Assembly (NCBI RefSeq): GCF_031628175.1
Contig: NZ_JAVLVT010000001.1
Location: 682,001-746,000, forward strand
DNA: 64,000 nt
From: Lipingzhangella_A rawalii
Lineage (GTDB): Bacteria > Actinomycetota > Actinomycetes > Streptosporangiales > Streptosporangiaceae
Direction of reading: 5' to 3'
Both the position numbers and the translations under genes were made by a program. Below are positions 17,772 to 26,064 of this stretch, one piece after another. Below the pieces are notes generated by a model, which saw nothing but the letters and a program-made list of their open reading frames with translations, was not told where the DNA came from and did no database searches. Positions within the stretch are counted from its first letter, which is position 1. Every line of letters starts with the position of its first letter.

Positions 17772-18815
17772 TCACAACCAGGACGGGACGGGAGCCGTAC
17801 TGGAACGCACCACAAGCTCCGGGTGGAACAGCAGCTCCCGCTGGCAGCCCTCCGAGGAATCGAGATCGGCGACCAGGGAAGCGACGGCGGCCCGGCTCAT
17901 CTCTCGAACCGGTTGGCGGATCGTGGTCAGGGGTGGATCAACGTAGGCCATGAGCGGCGAATCGTCGAACCCGACCACGGAGAAATCTTCCGGAACCCGG
18001 TACCCGGCCTCCCGAGCTGCGCGGATGGCCCCGACGGCCATCGTGTCACTGGCACACAGCGCCGCGGTGCAACCTGCGGCGAGCAACTCCCGGGTCGCGG
18101 CATGTCCCCCTTCCAGGGTGTGCAACTCGTGACGACACCATTCCTGTGGCGGCTCGGCTCCGACAGCGCGCCGCATTCCGTCCAGGTACCCGGCACGCTT
18201 ATGGATCACGGGTACGAACCGGTGTGGACCCAGGGCGATCCCAATACGACGATGCCCCAGCGCCGCCAAGTGCTGTACGCCGAGTTCGATGGAGCGGGCG
18301 TCGTCGTTGCGGATCAGGGGGGCGGCGATCCGGTCCGCTCCCTGGGCCTCGGGGGCGACCCCACCGATCAGGGCAAGGGGCAGGCCCTGATCGAGGAGTC
18401 GCCGGTATCGGTCCAGGTCTGCGTGGCTGTCGGCATGCTTGCCGTACACGTAGACGATCCCACACACCCCTCGCTCCAGCAGCAGCTCCGTGTAGTCGTC
18501 CTCAGTGACGCCGCCCGGCTCCTGTGTGCACAGCACACAGGCGTATCCGCGCTGCATCAGCATGGACTCCACACATTGGGCGTAGGCGGGGAAAATCGGA
18601 TTGTCCAGCTCAGGAACGATCAGGCCAACCAATCCCGCACGCGCGGGCTGCAACCGCTGGGGACGCTCGTAGCCAAGCACGTCGACCGAGCGCAGCACGG
18701 CCCGCCGGGTGCTGGGAGACACGCCGGGACGACCGTTGAGTACCCGACTCACGGTCGCCGCGCTCACGCCGGCGTGTCCCGCGATCTCGGCGAGACCGGC
18801 TGTGCCGGTGCTCAC
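17772..18815 (-). CDS. LacI family transcriptional regulator
   Basis: A 347-residue repressor with an N-terminal LacI helix-turn-helix (AEIAGHAGVSAATVSRVLNG) and a sugar-binding core (VGLIVPELDNPIFPAYAQ, CASDTMAVGAIRAAREAG, VVGFDDSPLMAYVDPPLTTI). The true start is GTG 18815, which overlaps the alpha-glucosidase stop in a GTGA junction; the frame is open upstream to 19193, but that part lies inside the glucosidase gene and is not protein-like. As the last gene of the sugar-uptake operon, it probably represses the operon and responds to an alpha-glucoside. A palindrome at 23766-23777 is a candidate operator. Confidence 0.92.
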   Translation of the reverse strand: MSTGTAGLAEIAGHAGVSAATVSRVLNGRPGVSPSTRRAVLRSVDVLGYERPQRLQPARAGLVGLIVPELDNPIFPAYAQCVESMLMQRGYACVLCTQEPGGVTEDDYTELLLERGVCGIVYVYGKHADSHADLDRYRRLLDQGLPLALIGGVAPEAQGADRIAAPLIRNDDARSIELGVQHLAALGHRRIGIALGPHRFVPVIHKRAGYLDGMRRAVGAEPPQEWCRHELHTLEGGHAATRELLAAGCTAALCASDTMAVGAIRAAREAGYRVPEDFSVVGFDDSPLMAYVDPPLTTIRQPVREMSRAAVASLVADLDSSEGCQRELLFHPELVVRSSTAPVPSWL

Positions 18816-20446
18816 GCCCGCCACCAGGCGGCACTCTCCGGTGGCAGCACCGTGGTGACTCCGGACACGTGGACCTGCTGTGTGGACACGAGCAGCTCTC
18901 CCGGTACGTTGATCTCCACCGGATCGGTTCCCATATTGGCGGTGCAGACCAGCCCGGAGTCCGTTCGGAAACCCAGCACCGTATCCGGGGTGTCCAGCCA
19001 GTCCAGCCGTGCCGATCCACCCAGAACCCGGCGCACGCCCAGGGCCTGCTGATACATCCGCAGGGTGGAATCGGGGTCCGTGGTCTGGGCCGCGACAGTC
19101 CGAGTGCGCCAGGCCTCGGGAACGGGCAGCCAGGATCGTTCTCCGAAGCCGAAGGGTGGCTGATCCCCATCCCACGGGATCGGGACCCGACATCCGTCAC
19201 GTCCGCGGTCGGTGTATCCGGACCGACGCCAGACCGGGTCCTGGAGTACCTCGTCAGGAAGGTCGGTGACCTGCTCCAGGCCCAACTCCTCCCCCTGGTA
19301 CAGGTACGTCGCGCCAGGCAGTGCCAGCATCACCAGCACCGCGGTGCGCGCTCGGCGCAGTCCCTGCTCTCCCCCACCGTAGCGGGTGGTGTGCCGCACC
19401 ACGTCGTGGTTGGAGAGGACCCAGGTGGGCAGTGCGTTCACCTCAGCCAGCGTCCGCACGGTCGCGTCGATGACCTCTCGGAAGGCCCCGGGGTCGAAGT
19501 CGGTGCTGAGGAACGCGAAGTTGAAGGCCTGGTGGAGCTCATCGGGACGGACGTAGCGACTCATCCGCTCCAGTGTGGGCAGCCACGCCTCGGCCACGGC
19601 CATCCGGTCCCCGGGATAGGAGTCCAGGAGGGCACGCCAGTCCCGGTAGACGTCGTGAACCTCCTCCTGGTCCCAGTACGGGCGCGGGGTGGTGTCGAGG
19701 ATTCCCTCCCGGTCGGCGGTGTCGTCCGGGAGTCCTTCGGCTTTGAACAGGCCGTGCGCCACATCGATACGGATACCGTCCACCCCGCGGTCCAGCCAGA
19801 ACCGCAGGACGTCACGGAACTCTGATTGGACCTCGGGATTGCGCCAGTTCAGGTCGGGTTGTTCGGGAGCGAACAGGTGCAGGTACCACTCGCCCGGGCG
19901 CCCGTCAGGTTCGGTGACACGGGTCCAGGCCGAGCCCCCGAACACCGACTCCCAGTTGTTGGGGGGCTCGGCGCCATCGGAGCCGCGTCCAGGCCGAAAG
20001 AGGTACCGGTCCCGAGCGGGTGAGCCCGGACCCGCGGCCAGTGCCTCGGTGAACCAGGGGTGCTCGTGGGACGTGTGGTTGGGCACCACATCGATGACGA
20101 CCCGAATCCCCAGACGGTGGGCGTCGGCGACCAGGGCGTCGAAATCGTCCAGGGTTCCAAACTCGGGGGCCACCGCCCGATAGTCACGAACGTCGTAGCC
20201 CCCGTCCGCCATGGGCGAGGCGAAGAACGGGGACAGCCACACTGCGTCCACCCCAAGCTCGGCGAGATGGTCCAACCGGGAGCGGATCCCGATCAGATCT
20301 CCCACCCCGTCGCCGTTTCCGTCGGCGAAAGAGCGGACGTAGATCTCGTAGATCACGGCGTTACGCCACCAGGGCTGCCGATGGGCCGGCGACGAAGACG
20401 CAGCCGCCGTGGCGACTCGGGTCACGGTCGCTTCTGACTCAGACAT
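18812..20446 (-). CDS. GH13 alpha-glucosidase
   Basis: A 544-residue glycoside hydrolase family 13 enzyme. Conserved regions are present: IDVVPNHTS (region I), GIRIDVAHGL with the nucleophile Asp (region II), and VLSNHDVVRH (region IV). There is no signal peptide, so it is cytoplasmic and should hydrolyse alpha-glucosides or maltooligosaccharides delivered by the ABC transporter encoded upstream in the same operon. The small C-terminal beta domain (VHVSGVTTVLPPESAAWW) is present. It is followed directly by the LacI regulator through a GTGA overlap. Confidence 0.93.
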   Translation of the reverse strand: MSESEATVTRVATAAASSSPAHRQPWWRNAVIYEIYVRSFADGNGDGVGDLIGIRSRLDHLAELGVDAVWLSPFFASPMADGGYDVRDYRAVAPEFGTLDDFDALVADAHRLGIRVVIDVVPNHTSHEHPWFTEALAAGPGSPARDRYLFRPGRGSDGAEPPNNWESVFGGSAWTRVTEPDGRPGEWYLHLFAPEQPDLNWRNPEVQSEFRDVLRFWLDRGVDGIRIDVAHGLFKAEGLPDDTADREGILDTTPRPYWDQEEVHDVYRDWRALLDSYPGDRMAVAEAWLPTLERMSRYVRPDELHQAFNFAFLSTDFDPGAFREVIDATVRTLAEVNALPTWVLSNHDVVRHTTRYGGGEQGLRRARTAVLVMLALPGATYLYQGEELGLEQVTDLPDEVLQDPVWRRSGYTDRGRDGCRVPIPWDGDQPPFGFGERSWLPVPEAWRTRTVAAQTTDPDSTLRMYQQALGVRRVLGGSARLDWLDTPDTVLGFRTDSGLVCTANMGTDPVEINVPGELLVSTQQVHVSGVTTVLPPESAAWWRA

Positions 20447-20536
20447 GTGCTCCCGTCTCGGGTCGGATGATCGGATAATGGAATGCCGGTGGGGTCACGA
20501 GGTGGGGCAGCGCAGCCGGCACGAGGCCACCGGAGT

Positions 20537-21409
20537 TCAGGTCTTGGTGGCTCCGGCGGTCAGCCCGCCCTCCAGGTGACGTTGGGCGAGGAGGAAGACC
20601 AGGGTGGCCGGAATCGCGATCAACACGGCCGCGGCGCTAAGCATCCCCCACTCGGCTCGCCGTTCACCCACGAAATGCTGGAGTCCCACGGCGAGGGTGT
20701 AGTTGCTCTCGGTCGTCATGAAGGCGGTGGCGAAGGCGACCTCGCCCCAGGCGGTGATGAACGCGAAGAACGCGACCACAGCCAATCCCGGTTTGGCCAA
20801 CGGCAGGATCAGCCGCCAGAAGGTCCCGAAGGGACTGAGCCCATCCATCCGTCCGGCCTCGTCGATCTCGACGGGGATGGTGTTGAAGTATCCCCGAAGC
20901 ATCCAGGCACAGAACGGGACTGCGATGGTCAGATAGGTCAGGGTCAGTCCCAGATGGCTGTTGATCAGCCCAAGACGCAACAGGACGTTATAGATCGGAA
21001 CGATCAGGATGGCTACCGGGAACATCTGGGTGATCAGCAGCGACCACATGAGGGGGCGCATCCCCGGGAAGCGGAACCGACTGACCGCGTAGCCGGTGGT
21101 TGCGGCGACGAAGAGCGCGAACAGGGTTGTTCCACCGGCCACGAGTACGGAGTTGGCGAACCACCGCGGGAACTCCGTGTTGGTCACCACGTGGACATAG
21201 TTGGCGAGGGTGGCCTCACCGAGAAACTCGATCTGGGTGCTCTGCCAGGCCTGGCGCGGCTGGAGAGACGTGATCGCGATCCACACGGCGGGCAGAATCG
21301 CGATCGCACTCGCCAGCACCAGGGTGGTGTGCAGTGCGACCGACGCGGCCCGGCTCCGGTGCCGACGCCGGCGGGGACGCGCGGCGGTGGTTTCGGCCGT
21401 ACTTACCAT
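20537..21409 (-). CDS. Carbohydrate ABC transporter permease, MalG type
   Basis: A 290-residue inner-membrane permease with six predicted hydrophobic segments. The EAA loop DEAGRMDGLSPFGTFWRLIL contacts the ATPase. It pairs with the MalF-type permease encoded upstream, whose end overlaps its start by seven bases. No dedicated ATPase lies in the operon, so transport is probably energised by a shared MsiK-like ATPase, which is common in actinobacteria. Substrate: alpha-glucosides, inferred from the GH13 enzyme. Confidence 0.92.
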   Translation of the reverse strand: MVSTAETTAARPRRRRHRSRAASVALHTTLVLASAIAILPAVWIAITSLQPRQAWQSTQIEFLGEATLANYVHVVTNTEFPRWFANSVLVAGGTTLFALFVAATTGYAVSRFRFPGMRPLMWSLLITQMFPVAILIVPIYNVLLRLGLINSHLGLTLTYLTIAVPFCAWMLRGYFNTIPVEIDEAGRMDGLSPFGTFWRLILPLAKPGLAVVAFFAFITAWGEVAFATAFMTTESNYTLAVGLQHFVGERRAEWGMLSAAAVLIAIPATLVFLLAQRHLEGGLTAGATKT

Positions 21410-22452
21410 GCTTGTCCTCCCCGCTTCAGTGCCCGCTGGTAGATGACGGCCATGACGAGGAGCAGCCCCAGGATCAGCATGCCGTAGGCCGAGGATGCCC
21501 CATAGTCACCGATACCTTCGAAGGCCAGCCGGAAGGCGTAGGTCACCAGAAGCTCGGTACTGTCCCCGGGGCCGCCCCCGCTGACGAGGAAGATCACCGG
21601 GAACTGGTTGAAGGTCCAGATGGTCCCGATCAACACGACCGGTGCAGCCACCGCGCTCAGCCCGGGAAGGGTGATGTGTCGGAACTGCTGCCAGGGTGAG
21701 GCCCCGTCGACTCGGGCGGCCTCGTACAACTCTCGGGAGATCGACTGAAGTCCCCCCAGAAGCGCCAGCATCATGAAGGGCACACCCAACCACACGTTCA
21801 CGAGGATCACGGAGACTTTCGCGATCGTGGGGTCGTTGAGCCAGGGAACCGCGGGCAGGCCCAGGTTCGTGAGCGCGGCGTTGAACACGCCGTACTGTCC
21901 GTTGAGCAGATAGCGCCAGATGAATGCGCTGACGAAGGGGGGGAGTGCCCAGGGCACGATCATCAATACGCGATACAGGCCGCGCAGGCGAATGTGGCGA
22001 TTGAGGAGGATCGCCAAGGCCAGGCCGATCCCGAAGTGTGCCGCGACACACACCACGGTCCAGACCACGGTCCACACGAGGCGCGGCCAGAAGTTCCCGA
22101 TGTCACCAGCGAGGATCTCCAGGTAGTTGGCCGCCCCCACGAACTCGTAGGTGGCCGGGATCTCGTTCTCGCCGATGGTACGGCCGATGTTCTGTTCGGT
22201 GGCATTGGTGACCGACAGGTACAGCCCCCGAAGGAACGGGAAACCGATCAGCACGCCCATCACGATGATCACGGGCGAGGTCAGGGCCCAGGCGTACCAG
22301 TGGTGTCGGAGGAATCGGCGCAGCGGTCCCATGGGGCCGCGGTGGCCTTGGACGGGCGCGTCCATGGCCACCGCGGATGCACCGCTGGATGGGGGGGTCT
22401 CCTCGTCCGCGGGCCTCCCCGCGGCAGCGGTCGATGTTGCGCGCACCGTCAC
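21403..22452 (-). CDS. Carbohydrate ABC transporter permease, MalF type
   Basis: A 349-residue permease with a long soluble N-terminus, about six membrane segments and an insertion between the first two (about residues 80-120). The EAA loop YEAARVDGASPWQQFRHITL is present. It is the heteromeric partner of the MalG-type permease. The start region (22452) overlaps the stop of the binding-protein gene (22449) by four bases, so binding protein and both permeases form a tightly coupled translation unit. Confidence 0.92.
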   Translation of the reverse strand: MTVRATSTAAAGRPADEETPPSSGASAVAMDAPVQGHRGPMGPLRRFLRHHWYAWALTSPVIIVMGVLIGFPFLRGLYLSVTNATEQNIGRTIGENEIPATYEFVGAANYLEILAGDIGNFWPRLVWTVVWTVVCVAAHFGIGLALAILLNRHIRLRGLYRVLMIVPWALPPFVSAFIWRYLLNGQYGVFNAALTNLGLPAVPWLNDPTIAKVSVILVNVWLGVPFMMLALLGGLQSISRELYEAARVDGASPWQQFRHITLPGLSAVAAPVVLIGTIWTFNQFPVIFLVSGGGPGDSTELLVTYAFRLAFEGIGDYGASSAYGMLILGLLLVMAVIYQRALKRGGQAW

Positions 22453-23687
22453 TCCCAGTCCGGAAGAAAGCCCTGGTAGGCCTCGGCGACGTCATCGAGT
22501 GCCTCCTGGGGAGTACTTTCCCCGATGAGCGCCTCTTCGTAGGCCTGGTCGAGGGGCTCGAAGAGCTGTCCGGCCTCCGGAATCCAGGGACGCGGTTGTG
22601 CCGCCTCCATCACGGGTTCGAAGGCTGAGATGATCTCGTGGTCAGCGACACCGTCCGCCTCGTAGACGGAGGCACGGCTGGGCAGCAGTCCCAGTTCCTC
22701 CGAGATCGCCTGCTGGGTGTCGGCCGAGGCCATGAACGCGATGAATTCGTGGGCCGCGTCCAGGTCAGCACTACCCGCGTAGGCGGCGTAGTTGTGGCCA
22801 CCAACCGGCGCTCCGGCCTCGAGCGCGGCGACTCCCAGGTTGTCGGGGTCGTCCTCGAACTGGGGGCCTCCCATGAGGTCACCGATCGCCCAGGGCCCGT
22901 TCAGGATCATTGCCGCATCGCCATCGCGGAAGGCGCCCTGCATGTTGTCGTAGCCCTCGGCGAGATCGGGTTCGACCGCCCCACCGTCGGCGATGAGGTC
23001 GAGGACGTCCTCCAACCCGGAGACCGCCGCCGGCTCGTTGACGGTCACCGCCTCGGCCTGGTCGTCGAGCAGGTCGGCACCGTGCGCGTAGAGGAACGGC
23101 AGCAGGAAGTACCCCTCGGGATTCAGGTACAGCCCCGTGGCGTCGGTGTCCTCGCTGACCGATATGGCGACCTCGGTGAGTTCGGCCATGGTCTCGGGTG
23201 GGTCCTCATAGCCGGCCTCGGCCAGCAGGTCCCGGTTGTACAGGAGTGCCAACGAGTCAGTGACCTGCGGAACTGCGTAGGTGCTTCCGTCGTACTGAGT
23301 GCTGCTGTAGGGGCCCTCGAGGAAGTCGTCGGGGTTGTGCAGCGCGGGGGTATCGTCGAGTTCGGCGAGGAGCCCGAGGGAGGCGAACTCCGCCGTCCAC
23401 GCAACCTCGCTCCGCAGGACGTCGGGCGCGTCCTCCCCGCTCTCCGCGGCGGTCTTGAACATGTCCTGCGTCTCGTCAAAGGGCACCGTCTGATGGTTGA
23501 CGATGATGTCGTGTTCCTCTTCGAACTCCCGAATCTGTTCCTCGAAGGCGGGAGCCTCGTTCTCGGGGTCGGCGGTGTCCCAGAACGTGATCTCCCTGTC
23601 GCCATCGGCGGTGTCGTTGTCGCCGGCACATGCGGTCATGGCCAGGGTTATGCTCGCGACCACACTGCCCGTACGGACCAGGCGCAT
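22449..23687 (-). CDS. Sugar ABC transporter substrate-binding lipoprotein, MalE type
   Basis: A 412-residue extracellular solute-binding protein (family 1). The signal peptide MRLVRTGSVVASITLAMTAC ends in a lipobox Cys at position 20, so the protein should be lipid-anchored on the outer face of the membrane. The mature protein is unusually acidic (EEQIREFEEEHD near its start). I chose ATG 23687 because it has AAGGAG at eight bases and begins the signal peptide; a start nine codons upstream would not. It is the first gene of the alpha-glucoside operon. Confidence 0.92.
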   Translation of the reverse strand: MRLVRTGSVVASITLAMTACAGDNDTADGDREITFWDTADPENEAPAFEEQIREFEEEHDIIVNHQTVPFDETQDMFKTAAESGEDAPDVLRSEVAWTAEFASLGLLAELDDTPALHNPDDFLEGPYSSTQYDGSTYAVPQVTDSLALLYNRDLLAEAGYEDPPETMAELTEVAISVSEDTDATGLYLNPEGYFLLPFLYAHGADLLDDQAEAVTVNEPAAVSGLEDVLDLIADGGAVEPDLAEGYDNMQGAFRDGDAAMILNGPWAIGDLMGGPQFEDDPDNLGVAALEAGAPVGGHNYAAYAGSADLDAAHEFIAFMASADTQQAISEELGLLPSRASVYEADGVADHEIISAFEPVMEAAQPRPWIPEAGQLFEPLDQAYEEALIGESTPQEALDDVAEAYQGFLPDWE

Positions 23688-23759
23688 CTGCTGCTCCTTA
23701 CTTGGATCGGCCACTGCTTCCCCTCCGCGTTGCCCCCAGCCAGCGGCGGGGTTTCCGCA

Positions 23760-23788
23760 AAGTTAGCAATGAATTGCAGAGATTGAAA
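23760..23788 (-). promoter_or_regulatory. Predicted promoter with LacI-type operator in the spacer
   Basis: On the minus strand a -35-like TTTCAA (23788-23783) and a -10-like TAACTT (23765-23760) are 17 bases apart, 73 bases upstream of the binding-protein start. The spacer contains GCAAT-TC-ATTGC (23777-23766), a perfect 5+5 dyad. LacI repressors commonly block promoters through such sites, and the operon encodes a LacI protein. Confidence 0.5.
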
Positions 23789-24115
23789 CAGTTTGCGCGA
23801 CGTGGATCACACGGGCGCGACTCCGGAAGCCCACGAAGAGCCGCATACCCAGCCACATCCGATCACTAAAATCGCACGTCACAACTGTGCAACATCCAGG
23901 TGACAGCCGAGGTCACCCCCGATTCCACCTCCACGCCTCCAAGTTGGTACGCACCCATACCCACCACCCCCACCCCATCAGCCGCAACATATTGCAGTCG
24001 GTTTGCGGGTATGGCGCCGACCCGAGTCCCGACCATGCACCATGCCGGACCGGCGACAATGGAGAGAGCGGCCATTGCGCCCAGCGCATCCGGTGGCCGG
24101 GGAAGGAACCCACCC

Positions 24116-25396
24116 GTGAGTACGAACGAGCCATCACCTCTGCAACTGCGCCTGCGCCTGCTGCTGTGGTCGGCGGCGCTGCCCGGACTGGCTCTCGTCG
24201 GGTTGGTTCTGGCGGTGTTCTTCGTGCTCAGCCTCTCCCTGCTGGCGATCTGGTTCGGGCTCCCCCTGCTGATCCTCGCAACCGTGATCATTCGAGGGCT
24301 CACCGAAGCCCATCGCGGATGGCTTGCCGAATGGCTCGGAACGCCGATCCCCACCCCCTACCGGCCGCTTCCCCCCACCCGCAACATCCTGACCCGTTCC
24401 GCTGCGATCCTGCGCGATCCAGCGACCTGGCGGGATCTGTCCTGGCTGTTCATCAACGCCACCCTCGGTCTGTTGCTGACCCTGCTGCCACTGGCCCTAC
24501 TGGCCCAGGCCGTGCAGGCGGTACTGATCAACCTGTACTGGCCGGCTCTTCCGGGGGTGCACTGGGTGATGTTCGTCCCGGTACAGGACGCCGCAACCGC
24601 GCTGCTGGCCCTGCTGCCCGGCCTCCTGTGCCTGCTGCTGTTTTGGTGGCTGTCCCCCGTCTGTATGCGGGCCTATGCCCGATTGAGTCGATTGCTGTTG
24701 GCCCCGACAGAGAACCAACGGCTCGCGGCCCGCGTTCAGCATCTCCACGAGAGTCGAGCCGACACTGTCGACGCTCAAGCCTCCGAGGTACGGCGCATCG
24801 AGCGTGACCTCCACGACGGAGCCCAAGCTCGCCTGGTCTCCCTGGGCATGAGCCTCGGCCTGGCTGAGGAAATTTTCGACCACGATCCCGCCACCGCCCA
24901 ACGGCTCCTGGCCGAGGCCCGAGCCACGACCCAGCAGGCCCTGACCGAGCTGCGGAGTCTCGTGCGGGGCATCCATCCGCCCGTTTTGGTCGAACGGGGA
25001 CTCCAGGGCGCGATACGGGCCCTGGTGGTATCCCAGGCGATTCCCGTGACCGTCGACATCGACCTGCCCGGCCGCCCACCAGCCCCGGTCGAGTCCGCGG
25101 CCTACTTCGCCATCACCGAAGTCCTGACCAATATCACCAAACACGCCGCGGCGGAGCGGGCCTGGGTCCGGGTCAACCACGGTCGGGGACGGCTGGTCAT
25201 CGTGGTCGGGGACGACGGAGTGGGGGGTGCCGATCGCAGCGGCGGCTCTGGCTTGCGGGGCATCGAACGGAGACTGGACGCCTTCGATGGCACGATAGGG
25301 ATCGTCAGCCCTGCCGGCGGGCCCACAATCGTAACAATGGAGCTGCCATGCGTGTTGTCATCGCCGAGGACCTCGCTCTCCTCCGGGACGGGTTGA
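24116..25396 (+). CDS. NarL-type sensor histidine kinase
   Basis: A 426-residue membrane kinase. The N-terminal half has about four hydrophobic segments (ALPGLALVGLVLAVFFVLSL, ATLGLLLTLLPLALLAQAV, ATALLALLPGLLCLLLFWWL). A HisKA_3 motif with the phosphorylated His (RRIERDLHDGAQARLVSLGM) and an HATPase domain (AITEVLTNITKHAA, GSGLRGIERRLDAFDG) follow. Start GTG 24116 has GGAAGG nine bases upstream; the frame extends to 23900 without support. The end overlaps the response regulator by 49 bases. The ligand is unknown; these Streptomyces-type kinases often sense cell-envelope stress. Confidence 0.88.
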   Translation: MSTNEPSPLQLRLRLLLWSAALPGLALVGLVLAVFFVLSLSLLAIWFGLPLLILATVIIRGLTEAHRGWLAEWLGTPIPTPYRPLPPTRNILTRSAAILRDPATWRDLSWLFINATLGLLLTLLPLALLAQAVQAVLINLYWPALPGVHWVMFVPVQDAATALLALLPGLLCLLLFWWLSPVCMRAYARLSRLLLAPTENQRLAARVQHLHESRADTVDAQASEVRRIERDLHDGAQARLVSLGMSLGLAEEIFDHDPATAQRLLAEARATTQQALTELRSLVRGIHPPVLVERGLQGAIRALVVSQAIPVTVDIDLPGRPPAPVESAAYFAITEVLTNITKHAAAERAWVRVNHGRGRLVIVVGDDGVGGADRSGGSGLRGIERRLDAFDGTIGIVSPAGGPTIVTMELPCVLSSPRTSLSSGTG

Positions 25397-26001
25397 TCCG
25401 GCTGCTCCAGGCGCACGATCTGTCCGTGGTCGCCGCTGTCGAGACCGGACCGGAGCTGGTCGCGGCAACCCTGGAGCACCGTCCGGAGGTGGCCGTGGTC
25501 GACGTGCGCCTACCACCCACCTTCACCGACGAGGGGCTTCAGGCGGCAATGTCGGCGCGCTCGAAGCTTCCCGGCCTCCCGGTCCTCGTGCTGTCCCAAC
25601 ACGTGGAGCCCCTGTATGCCACCGAACTCCTCAGTGACAACACCGGCGGTGTTGGCTACCTACTCAAAGACCGCGTCTTCGACGTCGGCGAATTCGTCTC
25701 CGCCGTGCTCCGAGTCGCCGATGGTGGCACCGCCATGGATCCCGAGGTCATAGCGCAACTTCTCAATCGCCGCGGGGAACAGGGGCCGCTGGCCACCCTC
25801 ACCGCCCGAGAGCGCGAGGTGCTCGCGGAGATGGCAGAAGGCCGCTCCAACAGCGCCATCGCCGAACGGCTCGTGGTCACCGAGAAGGCCGTCAGTAAAC
25901 ACATCAACAGCATCTTCACCAAACTGGAACTACCACCCTCCGCCGACGACAGCCGCCGCGTCCGTGCCGTACTCGCCTATCTGAACCACGAGCATGACTG
26001 A
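25348..26001 (+). CDS. LuxR/NarL-family response regulator
   Basis: A 217-residue regulator with a receiver domain (phospho-acceptor Asp in VAVVDVRLPPTF, Lys in GYLLKDRVF) and a C-terminal LuxR helix-turn-helix (LTAREREVLAEMAEGRSNSA, VSKHINSIFTKLEL). It is the cognate partner of the overlapping histidine kinase. Target genes are not evident from the local sequence; the neighbour downstream is convergent. The ATG at 25348 gives the standard start MRVVIAEDLALLRDGL. Confidence 0.92.
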   Translation: MRVVIAEDLALLRDGLIRLLQAHDLSVVAAVETGPELVAATLEHRPEVAVVDVRLPPTFTDEGLQAAMSARSKLPGLPVLVLSQHVEPLYATELLSDNTGGVGYLLKDRVFDVGEFVSAVLRVADGGTAMDPEVIAQLLNRRGEQGPLATLTAREREVLAEMAEGRSNSAIAERLVVTEKAVSKHINSIFTKLELPPSADDSRRVRAVLAYLNHEHD

Positions 26002-26011
26002 GCGAGGTCGT

Positions 26012-26035
26012 CACCCAACGACATCATCGTGGGTG
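26012..26035 (+). terminator. Hairpin after the response regulator gene
   Basis: CACCCAACGA (26012-26021) pairs with TCGTGGGTG (26027-26035) around CATCA with one bulged A. It lies 10 bases past the stop, between convergent genes. There is no T tract. Confidence 0.4.
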
Positions 26036-26064
26036 CGTGCCCACGGTGGCCGGACGGTCGGAGC

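Noticed and set aside
17772..19193. A longer, 473-residue LacI protein
   Set aside because: The extra N-terminal 126 codons lie inside the alpha-glucosidase gene in another frame; the helix-turn-helix begins at GTG 18815.
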